Origin: an actinobacterium acAMD-2
GTDB taxonomy: Bacteria; Actinomycetota; Actinomycetes; UBA12327
Direction of reading: 5' to 3'
Assembly: GCA_000754455.1 (NCBI GenBank)
Contig: JNSE01000031.1
Location: 37,300 to 101,299, forward strand
Length of the DNA: 64,000 nt
Positions 35,294 to 44,076 of this stretch are shown in pieces (the stretch's first letter is position 1; each line of letters begins with the position of its first letter). Position numbers and translations under genes: made by a program. The notes below the pieces were generated by a model. It did not search any database and had not been told where the DNA came from. It worked only from the letters and a program-made list of their open reading frames with translations.

Positions 35294-35920
35294 TTACTTG
35301 GAGTAGAGCTCGACGATCAGCTGTTCTTGCACCTGAGTGTCGATGATTTCGCGCTTAGGCAGGTTGTGAACCAGGATGCGCATGCGGCTAGGAATGGCTT
35401 CAATCCACGCCGGCACGGTGCGCTCGCCAGCTTCGGCCCGAGCAACAACGAATGGGGTCAAGTCAACCGAGCTCGGACGTACATCAATGATGTCGTTTTC
35501 GCTTACGCGGAAGGACGGGATGTCGACCTTCTTGCCGTTGACGATGATGTGGCCGTGACGCACGAGTTGACGTGCCATGTCGCGCGACTTGGCAAAGCCC
35601 GCACGGTAGACAACGTTGTCCAAACGCGATTCGAGGATGACCAACAAGTTTTCACCGGTCTTGCCGGCTTGACGGTTGGCTTCTTCGTAGTAGCCACGGA
35701 ACTGCTTCTCGAGCACACCGTAGATACGTGCAGCCTTCTGCTTTTCACGCATCTGCAACAGGTACTCAGAGTCCTTGGTGCGACCGCGACCGTGCTGGCC
35801 GGGTGGGTAAGGACGGATCTCAATGGGGCACTTAGGTGATTCACACTTCGAGCCCTTGAGGAACAACTTGGTCTTTTCGCGACGGCAACGCTTGCAGTCG
35901 GGTCCGGTATAACGAGCCAT
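35294..35920 (-). CDS. rpsD: 30S ribosomal protein S4 (zinc-type)
   Basis: S4 starts small-subunit body assembly and binds 16S rRNA. This 208-residue form has Cys9, Cys12, Cys26 and Cys31 near the N-terminus (CKRC...CESPKC), the zinc-binding C+ type. The S4 RNA-binding domain follows with RLDNVVYRAGFAKSRDMARQ split over about 95-115 and HGHIIVNGKKV. It follows rpsK by 20 bases and has a GAGGAGAG ribosome site. Confidence 0.97.
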   Translation of the reverse strand: MARYTGPDCKRCRREKTKLFLKGSKCESPKCPIEIRPYPPGQHGRGRTKDSEYLLQMREKQKAARIYGVLEKQFRGYYEEANRQAGKTGENLLVILESRLDNVVYRAGFAKSRDMARQLVRHGHIIVNGKKVDIPSFRVSENDIIDVRPSSVDLTPFVVARAEAGERTVPAWIEAIPSRMRILVHNLPKREIIDTQVQEQLIVELYSK

Positions 35921-35940
35921 TTTTTATCTCTCCTCGGGCT

Positions 35941-36345
35941 TCAGACGCGTCGGCGCTTAGATGGGCGGCAGCCGTTGTGCGGGCTGGGCGTCACATCTTG
36001 GATAGCGCCGACCTCCAGGCCCGTGGCCTGCAGGGAACGGATGGCGGTCTCGCGGCCGGAGCCGGGACCCTTAACAAAAACATCAACCTTCTTCATGCCG
36101 TGTTCCATTGCTCGGCGAGCAGCAGCTTCAGCAGCCATCTGCGCGGCGAACGGGGTTGACTTACGTGATCCCTTGAAACCAACTTGGCCAGCAGAGGCCC
36201 AAGCAATCACTGCACCTGTGGGGTCAGTGATGGACACGATCGTGTTGTTGAACGTTGACTTGATGTGAGCATGACCCACAGCCACGTTCTTCTTTTCCTT
36301 GCGGCGCACCTTCTTAGCGGCGGCGCTGCCTTTCTTGGGGGGCAT
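35941..36345 (-). CDS. rpsK: 30S ribosomal protein S11
   Basis: S11 lies in the small-subunit platform near the mRNA exit. The 134-residue protein has a Lys-rich start (KKVRRKEKKNV), AHIKSTFNNTIVSITD and the C-terminal DVTPSPHNGCRPSKRRRV signature. It has AGGAG upstream and sits between rpsM and rpsD in the usual alpha-operon order. Confidence 0.98.
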   Translation of the reverse strand: MPPKKGSAAAKKVRRKEKKNVAVGHAHIKSTFNNTIVSITDPTGAVIAWASAGQVGFKGSRKSTPFAAQMAAEAAARRAMEHGMKKVDVFVKGPGSGRETAIRSLQATGLEVGAIQDVTPSPHNGCRPSKRRRV

Positions 36346-36405
36346 TTGTCAAAATCTCCTGTAGATCGAGAGTGTTCCGTTGCGCGGATGCGCACGGCGG
36401 CTGGC

Positions 36406-36783
36406 TTACTTGCCGACCTTCTTCTTGCCGGCCACGGTCTTACGCGGTCCCTTACGGGTACGCGCATTCGTGTGAGTGCGTTGTCCACGCACGGGCATGC
36501 CACGACGGTGGCGGATGCCCTGGTAGCAGCCAATCTCGACCTTGCGGCGAATGTCTGCGGCGATTTCACGGCGCAGGTCACCCTCGGTCTTGAAGTTGCC
36601 TTCGAGGTAGTCGCGCAACTTCACCAAGTCTTCATCGGTGAGGTCTTTCACGCGGGTATTGACATCAATACCGGTTGCCTTCAGTGCTTCTTGGGACCGC
36701 GTACGGCCCACACCAAAGATGTAGGTAAGAGCGATCTCTACTCGCTTGTCGCGAGGAAGATCGACACCAAGTAAACGTGCCAT
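36406..36783 (-). CDS. rpsM: 30S ribosomal protein S13
   Basis: S13 is in the small-subunit head and contacts 23S rRNA bridges and P-site tRNA. I chose the ATG at 36783, giving MARLLGVDLPRDKR as in relatives with AGGAG upstream; 27 more in-frame codons upstream have no match. The product is 125 residues and ends in the basic GPRKTVAGKKKVGK. It follows rpmJ by about 175 bases, a larger gap than elsewhere in the operon. Confidence 0.97.
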   Translation of the reverse strand: MARLLGVDLPRDKRVEIALTYIFGVGRTRSQEALKATGIDVNTRVKDLTDEDLVKLRDYLEGNFKTEGDLRREIAADIRRKVEIGCYQGIRHRRGMPVRGQRTHTNARTRKGPRKTVAGKKKVGK

Positions 36784-36958
36784 GTGGCAGGAACTCCTGT
36801 CATTCCAGAGGTCGTGTGCAGTAACCGTTCTCTCGCGAAGCGAAAGTCCTCGGCCTCTGACCAAGGGTGGCGTCCTGAATATTCAGGGGGCGGGTTACCG
36901 CAAGGGCGGCATTTCTTCAAAGTATGAAATTGTGGGGAAGCATCACGCAGAAGTAGAT

Positions 36959-37072
36959 CTAGCCCTGGCGTTGCTTGTGACGGGGGTTTTCGCAAATCAC
37001 CATCACACGACCATGACGACGAATGACCTTGCACTTGTCGCAGATCGCTTTAACGCTCGGATTGACCTTCAT
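36959..37072 (-). CDS. rpmJ: 50S ribosomal protein L36 (zinc-type)
   Basis: This is a very short gene for the 37-residue L36. The protein reads MKVNPSVKAICDKCK at the start and ends NPRHKQRQG. Cys11, Cys14, Cys27 and His32 make the zinc ribbon of the C+ form. It lies 18 bases after infA and before rpsM, its standard place. Confidence 0.97.
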   Translation of the reverse strand: MKVNPSVKAICDKCKVIRRHGRVMVICENPRHKQRQG

Positions 37073-37090
37073 CACTTCTCCGTTAGAGGG

Positions 37091-37312
37091 TTACTTGTAC
37101 CGGTACACGATGCGACCTCGGTTGAGGTCGTATGGAGATAGCTCCACCACTACCCGGTCCTGAGGCAGGATTCGGATGTAGTGCTGGCGCATCTTTCCGC
37201 TGATGTGCGCAAGTACCTTGTGGCCGTTGTCAAGCTCCACCCGAAACATTGCATTCGGGAGAGACTCCACGATGGTGCCCTCGATTTCGATGGCGCCCTC
37301 TTTTTTGGCCAC
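37091..37312 (-). CDS. infA: Translation initiation factor IF-1
   Basis: IF-1 binds the ribosomal A site during initiation. The 73-residue OB-fold protein has EIEGTIVESLPNAMFRV, LAHISGKMRQHYI and ends in RGRIVYRYK. The start is a GTG at 37312 with a GAGG about 13 bases upstream, a loose ribosome site. The 247-base gap to map contains TAAGAT (minus strand, 37457-37462) as a possible -10 box without a clear -35, so a promoter for infA-truA probably lies there. Confidence 0.97.
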   Translation of the reverse strand: MAKKEGAIEIEGTIVESLPNAMFRVELDNGHKVLAHISGKMRQHYIRILPQDRVVVELSPYDLNRGRIVYRYK

Positions 37313-37559
37313 GCAGAAAACAACCTCACGCTAGATCATTGGGTCATGAACCGTTCGAACTAATCTCACAGCACGCATCGTCACATCCCGAAAGTTAAAG
37401 GGAACTTCGAGACAGCCGCGGACGGATGGCCGTACTGGTCGTTAGACCGAACCCAAATCTTACGAGAAGGCACATTTGACGCCTGCACCGCCCCCAAGCG
37501 CCACCTGAAATCTCCTCGGCCACAGGTGTCACTAGCTCCCCAGCCACCTGGCCTACCGG

Positions 37560-38330
37560 CTAAGGCAGGGTCAAGATTTGTGGCCCGCTAGGCGTAATGG
37601 CGATGGTGTGTTCCCAGTGCGAGGCCCAGGATTTATCGGCCGTAGCGACCGACCAGTCATCGTCCAAAACCACGGTTTGCGCCGAACCTAAGGTGATCAT
37701 CGGTTCAAGTGCCAAAACATTGCCCACCGACAACTTCGGTCCTTTGCCACCAGGTCCGTAATTGGGAACTGCTGGATCCATGTGCATCGATGTTCCGATG
37801 CCGTGGCCGGTGTACTCGCGCAAAATGCCGTACTCCCCTGCCGCCACGATGCTGCTTTCGATCGCGTGCGAAATATCCGACAACTTCGCACCCGCAACCA
37901 TCGCTGTAATTCCTGCATCCAACGATTCCTTACACACGCGTGAGAGTTCTCGGTGCTGATCAGTCACGGTTCCCACCTCAACCGTGATCGCAGCATCTCC
38001 ATGCCAACCGTCAACAATGGCACCACAGTCAATTGACAACAAGTCGCCATCACGCAGCACTTGATCGCTGGGAATTCCGTGCACCACCACGTGATTGACA
38101 GACGTACAAATCACCGCTGGAAATGGCGGAAAGCCGTAGCCCAGAAAAGATGGGATGGCGCCTCTAGTGCGAATAGATTCTTCCGCAAGTGCATTCAGCT
38201 CAGCCAAACTGACACCAGGTTGCGCGGCCTCGCGCAGGATCTCCAGAGTTTGCCCAACAACAGCGCCAGCTTTGCGCATCAAGGCAATCTGATCGTTTGA
38301 CTTAACGTCAATGCGCTGAAGGAAAGACAT
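37560..38330 (-). CDS. map: Type I methionine aminopeptidase
   Basis: Map removes the N-terminal methionine from new proteins. The 256-residue enzyme shows the metal ligands in LSIDCGAIVDGWHGDAAI (two Asp), GHGIGTSMH (His), ALEPMITL (Glu) and WEHTIAIT (Glu). It lacks the N-terminal zinc-finger extension of some actinobacterial MetAP forms. It follows adk by eight bases and ends the long rpsJ-map transcript; a short imperfect stem (GCCAGGTG with CACCTG-x2-GGC) lies after the stop. Confidence 0.97.
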   Translation of the reverse strand: MSFLQRIDVKSNDQIALMRKAGAVVGQTLEILREAAQPGVSLAELNALAEESIRTRGAIPSFLGYGFPPFPAVICTSVNHVVVHGIPSDQVLRDGDLLSIDCGAIVDGWHGDAAITVEVGTVTDQHRELSRVCKESLDAGITAMVAGAKLSDISHAIESSIVAAGEYGILREYTGHGIGTSMHMDPAVPNYGPGGKGPKLSVGNVLALEPMITLGSAQTVVLDDDWSVATADKSWASHWEHTIAITPSGPQILTLP

Positions 38331-38338
38331 CTAAGGAC

Positions 38339-38902
38339 TTAGGAAGCAAGCGCAGCGACGATGCGAGCGGTGATGTCTTCGATGGTGCCCACGCCATCAA
38401 CACTGCGCAACAAACCGTGCTCGCGGTAATAGCCCACCAATGGCTCAGTCTGCTCGCTGTAGACATCGAGTCGACGACGGATCACCTCTTCGGTGTCATC
38501 TGCACGGCCATCCTTAACTGCCCGATCAAGCAATCGCGCAATGACGGACTCGTTGTCCACGTCAAGTTCGACAACAGCGTCCAACGCAATATCGCCTTCA
38601 GCTAGGAGACCTTCAAGAACAATCGCCTGCTCGCGATTGCGTGGGTATCCATCAAGGAGAAAGCCCGCTTGAGCATCGGGTTGGGCCAACCGGTCCGCCA
38701 CCATGGCATTGGTGACTGAATCGGGGACAAGTTCACCAGCATTCATAAACTGTTGAGCCTGGAGACCCAACTCGGTGCCACCAGCAACATTGGCGCGGAA
38801 GATATCGCCCGTGGAGATATGCGGGATAGAAAGTTGTGTGGCCACGATCTGCGCCTGGGTCCCCTTGCCAGCACCAGGTGGCCCTACGAGAACCAGTCTC
38901 AC
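38339..38902 (-). CDS. adk: Adenylate kinase
   Basis: Adk balances ATP + AMP with 2 ADP. The P-loop GPPGAGKGTQ is at 8-17 and the GFLLDGYPRNREQA segment near 80 binds AMP. At 187 residues it is the short-lid form without a zinc lid, common in actinobacteria. The GTG start shares one base with the secY stop (TAGTG), so the two are translationally coupled. Confidence 0.98.
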   Translation of the reverse strand: MRLVLVGPPGAGKGTQAQIVATQLSIPHISTGDIFRANVAGGTELGLQAQQFMNAGELVPDSVTNAMVADRLAQPDAQAGFLLDGYPRNREQAIVLEGLLAEGDIALDAVVELDVDNESVIARLLDRAVKDGRADDTEEVIRRRLDVYSEQTEPLVGYYREHGLLRSVDGVGTIEDITARIVAALAS

Positions 38903-40215
38903 TAGCGCAAGAACCCTTCGTAGTTGCGTTGCTGCAACTGGCTCTCGATCTGCTTGACGGTATCGAGACCGACACCGACGATGATCAAGATACTGGTGCC
39001 ACCAAAGATGAAGTTTTGTCCCACACCTAAGAACTGGAACGCCACTAATGGCAAGACGGCAATCAGTGCCAAGTACAGCGAACCGGGGAAGGTGATTCGA
39101 GAGATGACGTAGTCCAGGTACTCAGCGGTTGGACGTCCAGCGCGAATACCAGGAATAAACCCACCGAACTTCTTCATGTCATCAGCAATATCAACGGGGT
39201 TGAAGGTGATGGCGACATAGAAGTAGGTGAAGAAGATGATCAAACCGCCGTATGCCAAGACGTAAAGCGGGTGGTCACCTTGAGTGAAGTTGTTCTGAAT
39301 CCACTGTGACCAACCTGGCGGCAACTTGGTTGGATCTGCAGGTGCGACCAATTGGGTAAGCAAGACAGGCAAGTAAAGAAGCGATGAGGCGAAGATGACA
39401 GGGATAACGCCAGCCATGTTCAGCTTCATCGGCAGGTAGGTCGAGGTTCCGCCGTACATACGGCGTCCCACCATGCGCTTGGCGTACTGAACAGGGATGC
39501 GACGTTGTGCCTGCTCGACGAAGATGATGCCCGTGATGATGGCAATACCCACCACGACAACCACCAAGGTCACAAACAAGGACTTGGTCTTGTAGATCTG
39601 CCAGATTTGGCCCGGGAAGCCGGCAATGATCGAGGTAAAGATCAACAACGACATTCCATTACCGACACCGCGGTCAGTGATCAGCTCAGCAATCCACATG
39701 ACCAAACCGGTTCCAGCAGTCATGACCAAGACCATCATGATGATGATGAACAACGACTGGTTCGGGATGATGTTTTCGTTACAGCCGACAATGAAGCGAC
39801 CAGGCTCACGCGCAATCGAAATCAATGCGGTGGATTGAAGGACAGCCAATCCCAAGGTGAGGTAACGCGTGTACTGCGTGATCTTGGCCTGACCTGAGGG
39901 TCCCTCTTTTTTCAGGGTCTCAAGGCGCGGAATTACCACGGTTAAGAGTTGGAAGATGATGCTCGCTGTGATGTAAGGCAAGACGCCCAGCGCGAAGACC
40001 GTCAGCTGCAAGAGCGCGCCACCACTGAACAGGTTGATCAGACCATAAATGGAACTGTCACCCACACTGTTAACACAGGTCTGAATGGCTTCGTACGAAA
40101 CACCAGGAGTTGGCGTGACAGAACCGAGTCGGAACAAACCGACCATGGCCAACACAAAGAGCAGCTTGCGTCGCAGGTCAGGCGTCTTGAACGCCGAGAC
40201 GAATGCGTTAAGCAC
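38902..40215 (-). CDS. secY: Preprotein translocase subunit SecY
   Basis: SecY is the protein-conducting channel of the Sec pathway, with ten membrane helices across 437 residues. Visible signatures are the N-terminal FKTPDLRRKLLFVL, GALLQLTVFALGVLPYI (second helix/plug region) and the GMSLLIFTSIIAGFP segment. The start is the GTG at 40215, with AGGAGG six bases upstream; the frame continues 16 codons without match. It lies between rplO and adk. Confidence 0.97.
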   Translation of the reverse strand: MLNAFVSAFKTPDLRRKLLFVLAMVGLFRLGSVTPTPGVSYEAIQTCVNSVGDSSIYGLINLFSGGALLQLTVFALGVLPYITASIIFQLLTVVIPRLETLKKEGPSGQAKITQYTRYLTLGLAVLQSTALISIAREPGRFIVGCNENIIPNQSLFIIIMMVLVMTAGTGLVMWIAELITDRGVGNGMSLLIFTSIIAGFPGQIWQIYKTKSLFVTLVVVVVGIAIITGIIFVEQAQRRIPVQYAKRMVGRRMYGGTSTYLPMKLNMAGVIPVIFASSLLYLPVLLTQLVAPADPTKLPPGWSQWIQNNFTQGDHPLYVLAYGGLIIFFTYFYVAITFNPVDIADDMKKFGGFIPGIRAGRPTAEYLDYVISRITFPGSLYLALIAVLPLVAFQFLGVGQNFIFGGTSILIIVGVGLDTVKQIESQLQQRNYEGFLR

Positions 40216-40321
40216 GCGGAGCCTCCTAGTTGATCTTCCTAGCCGTTGAACCCTATGGGGCACATGAGTTCAGGTACACAGTCCATGCCGAACTTAGGCC
40301 CTAGCCGAGCCAGAGTCCAGA

Positions 40322-40762
40322 CTAGATCTGGGTAGCGGTACCGCCAGCGGCAATAATCTTGTCTTTTGCCGAGGCTGAGAACCGATTGGCCTCAATCTGC
40401 AAGGCAACGGTGATCTCGCCCGAACCCAAGATCTTGACCGGCTCGTCCTTGCGGACAGCGCCTGCCTTGACCAGGTCCTCAATGGTGACTTCGCCACCGG
40501 CTGGGAAGAGTTCGCCCAGCTTGTCGAGGTTGACCACTTGGTATTCAACGCGGAAGGGGTTGGTGAATCCGCGAAGCTTGGGAAGGCGCATGTGAAGGGG
40601 CATTTGGCCACCCTCGAAGCGTGCGGGGACTTGGTAGCGGGCCTTGGTTCCCTTGGTACCGCGACCAGCCGTCTTTCCCTTGCTGGCTTCACCACGACCC
40701 ACACGGGTCTTGGCCTTGTGTGAACCTGGCGCTGGGCGCAGGTGATGGACTTTGAGCGTCAT
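40322..40762 (-). CDS. rplO: 50S ribosomal protein L15
   Basis: L15 is a late-assembly large-subunit protein. The ATG at 40762 gives MTLKVHHLRPAPGSHKAKTR with GAGGAGG nine bases upstream, one base after the rpmD stop; six more codons are open upstream. The Gly-rich GRGTKGTKAR region and RLPKLRGFTNPF are typical. The product has 146 residues. It is followed by secY after a 106-base gap. Confidence 0.97.
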   Translation of the reverse strand: MTLKVHHLRPAPGSHKAKTRVGRGEASKGKTAGRGTKGTKARYQVPARFEGGQMPLHMRLPKLRGFTNPFRVEYQVVNLDKLGELFPAGGEVTIEDLVKAGAVRKDEPVKILGSGEITVALQIEANRFSASAKDKIIAAGGTATQI

Positions 40763-40763
40763 A

Positions 40764-40946
40764 TCAGTCAACCTCCTCAACGGTCACGAGATGTCGGACC
40801 GTGTGGACCATGCCACGAATTTCGGGACGGTCTTCCTTAACGACTACATCACCAATGCGCTTGAGGCCAAGCGAGCGGAGAGTGTCGCGTTGGTTTTGCT
40901 TGCCACCGATCTTTGATCGGGTCTGCGTGACTTTCAATCGTGCCAT
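40764..40946 (-). CDS. rpmD: 50S ribosomal protein L30
   Basis: L30 is a 60-residue large-subunit protein with the typical KVTQTRSKIG start and LRSLGLKRIGD core, ending in HTVRHLVTVEEVD. It starts three bases after rpsE and ends one base before rplO. Confidence 0.97.
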   Translation of the reverse strand: MARLKVTQTRSKIGGKQNQRDTLRSLGLKRIGDVVVKEDRPEIRGMVHTVRHLVTVEEVD

Positions 40947-40949
40947 GAG

Positions 40950-41534
40950 TTAGGCCCCCGTTCCAGCGGCCTGAGCTCGCAGCAAGGCCGCAGGAGCAAC
41001 ATCTTCGACAGGCAATCCGCGGCGGGCCGCAACTGCCTGTGGGCTTTCGAGCATGCGTAGGGCTGCCACGGTGGCGTGAACCACGTTGATGGCGTTGTCA
41101 GAACCCAAGGACTTGCTCAAGACATCGTGAACGCCAGCGCACTCAAGCACGGCACGCACTGGTCCACCGGCGATAACTCCGGTACCAGGTGAGGCCGGGC
41201 GCAAGAGAACTACGCCAGCAGCGGCTTCACCTTGAACACTGTGCGGGATGGTGCCCTGAATGCGGGGAACGGTGAAGAAGTTGCGCTTGGCTTCTTCGAC
41301 ACCCTTGGCAATCGCGGCCGGGACTTCCTTGGCCTTGCCATAACCCACACCAACTTGACCATTGCCGTCGCCGACAACAACCAGAGCGGTGAAACTAAAG
41401 CGACGTCCACCCTTAACCACCTTGGACACGCGGTTGATCGTTACCACGCGCTCGAGGTAAGCACTCTTTTCCGCGGCTGGTCCACGGCCATCACGACGGT
41501 CGCGGCGTTCGTTGCCGCCTGCAGCGCCTGCCAT
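40950..41534 (-). CDS. rpsE: 30S ribosomal protein S5
   Basis: S5 takes part in decoding fidelity. The correct ATG is at 41534 (MAGAAGGNERRD), with GAGGG eight bases upstream; the frame happens to stay open another 135 codons through rplR, but that reading is antisense-like filler. KSAYLERVVTINRVSKVVKGG (about 23-43, split here by reading two parts) and AAGVVLLRPASPGTGVIAGG are the signatures. The product has 194 residues. Confidence 0.97.
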   Translation of the reverse strand: MAGAAGGNERRDRRDGRGPAAEKSAYLERVVTINRVSKVVKGGRRFSFTALVVVGDGNGQVGVGYGKAKEVPAAIAKGVEEAKRNFFTVPRIQGTIPHSVQGEAAAGVVLLRPASPGTGVIAGGPVRAVLECAGVHDVLSKSLGSDNAINVVHATVAALRMLESPQAVAARRGLPVEDVAPAALLRAQAAGTGA

Positions 41535-41574
41535 CAGTTGACCCTCGTTTCTGTAGTTGCTGAAGTCATCGTCA

Positions 41575-41961
41575 TTAGAAGTCGAGACCTCCTTCGCGGG
41601 CGCCATCAGCCAAAGCTGCAACGCGTCCGGCGTAACGGTTTCCACCACGGTCAAACACGACCGTGCTGATGCCGGCGTCCTTGGCGCGCTGGGCGATGTT
41701 GCCACCCACAGAGCGAGCCTTGGCCGTCTTGTCGTCGCCACTTGCACGCAGGTCGGCTTCCATTGTGGATGCCGAAGCCAAGGTGCGACCAGCAACGTCG
41801 TCGACGATCTGCACGAAGAGGTGACGCGTAGAGCGCGTGACCACCAAGCGCGGACGGTCGGGGGTGCCGCTGACCTTCTTGCGAACGCGAATGTGGCGGC
41901 GGCGACGACCAATGGTCTTGGGGTTGGTGGGAGTACCACTCAACTTTACGGAGACAGCCAT
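41575..41961 (-). CDS. rplR: 50S ribosomal protein L18
   Basis: L18 binds 5S rRNA. The 128-residue protein has a basic start (GRRRRHIRVRKKVSGTP), RPRLVVTRSTRHLFVQIVDD and the C-terminal YAGRVAALADGAREGGLDF. It starts three bases after rplF. Confidence 0.97.
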   Translation of the reverse strand: MAVSVKLSGTPTNPKTIGRRRRHIRVRKKVSGTPDRPRLVVTRSTRHLFVQIVDDVAGRTLASASTMEADLRASGDDKTAKARSVGGNIAQRAKDAGISTVVFDRGGNRYAGRVAALADGAREGGLDF

Positions 41962-41964
41962 GGC

Positions 41965-42504
41965 TTACTTACCCGCCTTTCCGACCTTGCGGCGAACGAC
42001 TTCACCTTGGTAACGCACGCCCTTACCCTTGTACGGGTCAGGCTTACGCAACTTGCGGATATTGGCGGACACTTCGCCCACACGCTGCTTGTTAATCCCA
42101 CTGACGTGGAAGCGAGTGGGTGATTCCACCTCGAAGGAGATTCCTTCAGGAGCTTCAACAATGACCGGGTGGCTAAAGCCAAGAGCGAACTCAAGGTTGT
42201 TGCCAGCGGCGGCCACACGGTAACCAACGCCAACAATCTCCAGCGTCTTCTTGTAGCCCTCGGTGACACCCACGACCATGTTATTGATCAAAGTGCGCGA
42301 CAGACCATGAAGCGAACGGTTGCGGCGGTCGTCATCGGGGCGTTCCACACCGATGGATCCGTCGTCATTGCGAACAACCTTGATGGGCTCAACGATGATC
42401 TCGCTCAAAGTTCCCTTGGGACCCTTGACCGTGACTTCTTGGCCGTCAACGTTGATTTCGACACCGTTAGGAATGGTGATCGGCATACGTCCAATACGTG
42501 ACAT
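41965..42504 (-). CDS. rplF: 50S ribosomal protein L6
   Basis: L6 lies near the factor-binding site. The 179-residue protein has two repeated domains, starting SRIGRMPITIPNGVEI and ending with DPYKGKGVRYQGEVVRRK. A good GGGAGG ribosome site precedes the ATG, 15 bases after rpsH. Confidence 0.98.
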   Translation of the reverse strand: MSRIGRMPITIPNGVEINVDGQEVTVKGPKGTLSEIIVEPIKVVRNDDGSIGVERPDDDRRNRSLHGLSRTLINNMVVGVTEGYKKTLEIVGVGYRVAAAGNNLEFALGFSHPVIVEAPEGISFEVESPTRFHVSGINKQRVGEVSANIRKLRKPDPYKGKGVRYQGEVVRRKVGKAGK

Positions 42505-42519
42505 TTCGATGACCTCCCG

Positions 42520-42924
42520 TTACCAGACGTAGGCGAGAACTTCTCCGCCTACACCCTGCTTAGCGGCCTGTCGGTCAGTCAAAAGACCGGACGAGGTCGA
42601 GATGATCGCAATGCCTAGGCCGCCAAGGACCTTAGGAAGTGCGGTGGACTTTGCGTACACGCGAAGACCGGGCTTGGAAACGCGCTTGATGCCGGCGATT
42701 GAACGCTCGCGGTTGGGGCCGTACTTCAGGTCAAGACGCAAGGTCTTGCCTACGCCGCCTTCAGCATCTTCCACGCTCCAGCTACCGATGTAACCCTCAC
42801 GCTTGAGGATGTCGGCGACGTGCGTCTTGATGTTGCTTGATGGCATGAGAACGACGTCGTGGTACGCAGAGTTTGCGTTCCGGACGCGGGTCAGCATGTC
42901 CGCAATCGGGTCTGTCATGGTCAT
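42520..42924 (-). CDS. rpsH: 30S ribosomal protein S8
   Basis: S8 binds the central domain of 16S rRNA and in other bacteria also represses its operon. The 134-residue protein has TDPIADMLTRVRNAN and the C-terminal STSSGLLTDRQAAKQGVGGE. I chose the first ATG (GAGG seven bases upstream); a second ATG lies two codons in. Confidence 0.98.
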   Translation of the reverse strand: MTMTDPIADMLTRVRNANSAYHDVVLMPSSNIKTHVADILKREGYIGSWSVEDAEGGVGKTLRLDLKYGPNRERSIAGIKRVSKPGLRVYAKSTALPKVLGGLGIAIISTSSGLLTDRQAAKQGVGGEVLAYVW

Positions 42925-42987
42925 GTGCTTGGCCTCAAGGCCTTTCTCGTCGTGGTTTCCCCGCAGGGACCTTCGTCGTAGTGGTAG

Positions 42988-43173
42988 TTACCAGCTGCTC
43001 TTGGTGATGCCGGGGAGTTCGCCGCGGTGTGCCATCTCGCGAAGGCAGATACGGCACAAACCGAACTTGCGATACACAGCGTGCGGACGACCGCAACGAT
43101 TGCATCGGGTGTAGCCGCGAACCTTGAACTTCGGCTTGCGCTCTGCCTTATTGACTAGGGCCTTCTTTGCCAT
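42988..43173 (-). CDS. rpsN: 30S ribosomal protein S14 type Z
   Basis: This is the short zinc-binding S14. The ATG at 43173 gives a 61-residue protein with the ligands in CNRCGRPHAVYRKFGLCRIC (two CxxC pairs) and the end GELPGITKSSW. Twenty more codons are open upstream but unrelated. It starts one base after the rplE stop. Confidence 0.97.
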   Translation of the reverse strand: MAKKALVNKAERKPKFKVRGYTRCNRCGRPHAVYRKFGLCRICLREMAHRGELPGITKSSW

Positions 43174-43174
43174 A

Positions 43175-43735
43175 TCAGTTCTCCTTGAAGGGAAAGCCCA
43201 GGCGGCGAAGCAGTGCCCGGCCCTCGTCGTCATTGATGGCCGTGGTCACGATGGTGATGTCCATTCCGCGAACTCGGTCAATCTTGTCTTGATCGATCTC
43301 GTGGAACATGGACTGTTCGGTGAGACCAAAGGTGTAGTTGCCGCGACCGTCAAAGTGCTTGGGAGACAAGCCACGGAAGTCACGGATACGAGGAAGCGCC
43401 ACTGACAACAGGCGGTCCAAGAACTCCCACATGCGGTCGCCACGCAAGGTGGTGTGCGCGCCAATGGGCATTCCTTCACGCAACTTGAACTGCGCGATTG
43501 ACTTGCGAGCCTTCGTCACGGTCGGCTTTTGGCCGGTGATGGCGGACAGGTCGCGGACGGCACCATCGATGAGCTTGGAGTCACGAGCGGCTTCACCCAC
43601 ACCCATGTTGACGACAATCTTGGTAACGGTGGGTACCTGCATGACGTTGGCGTACGAGAACTCTTCGCGCAAGGCGGGAGAGATCTCTTCGCGGTAGCGA
43701 AGCTTCAAACGCGGTGAGTTAGAAGTGTCAGTCAT
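43175..43735 (-). CDS. rplE: 50S ribosomal protein L5
   Basis: L5 binds 5S rRNA and P-site tRNA. The 186-residue protein has VPTVTKIVVNMGVGEA, QKPTVTKARKSIAQFKLREG and the C-terminal GMDITIVTTA. Its ATG shares one base with the rplX stop (TGATG). Confidence 0.98.
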   Translation of the reverse strand: MTDTSNSPRLKLRYREEISPALREEFSYANVMQVPTVTKIVVNMGVGEAARDSKLIDGAVRDLSAITGQKPTVTKARKSIAQFKLREGMPIGAHTTLRGDRMWEFLDRLLSVALPRIRDFRGLSPKHFDGRGNYTFGLTEQSMFHEIDQDKIDRVRGMDITIVTTAINDDEGRALLRRLGFPFKEN

Positions 43736-44076
43736 CAGATGTCCTTACCGGTTCGCTTTGAAATTCGCACGCTGCGCTCTTTGGTGCCGCCGTTGGGCAG
43801 CTCCACAGATTCCTTGCGGAAGCCAACGCGCGTAGGCTTCTTGGTCTCGGGGTCCACCAACATGACGTTGCTGACGTGGATCGGAGACTCAGTGGTGATG
43901 ATCCCGCCTTGCTTGGAACCAAACTGCGTCTGCTCGACCTTGGTGTGACGCGTTACGCGGTTCACACCCTCGACCAGGAGCTTGTCGGTCTCGGGGAAGG
44001 CAGCAATGACCTTGCCCTGGAGACCCTTGTCGCGTCCTGAAATGACCTGTACGAGGTCGCCCTTTTTGATGTTCAT
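43735..44076 (-). CDS. rplX: 50S ribosomal protein L24
   Basis: L24 is an assembly initiator near the exit tunnel. The KOW motif is at KGDLVQVISGRDKGLQGKVI (about 4-23), followed by VEGVNRVTRHTK. Length 113 residues. It shares one base with the rplN stop. Confidence 0.97.
   Translation of the reverse strand: MNIKKGDLVQVISGRDKGLQGKVIAAFPETDKLLVEGVNRVTRHTKVEQTQFGSKQGGIITTESPIHVSNVMLVDPETKKPTRVGFRKESVELPNGGTKERSVRISKRTGKDI

Noticed and set aside
41535..41939. Upstream in-frame extension of rpsE through rplR
   Set aside because: It overlaps rplR in another frame and has no S5 match. The ATG at 41534 has a good ribosome site.
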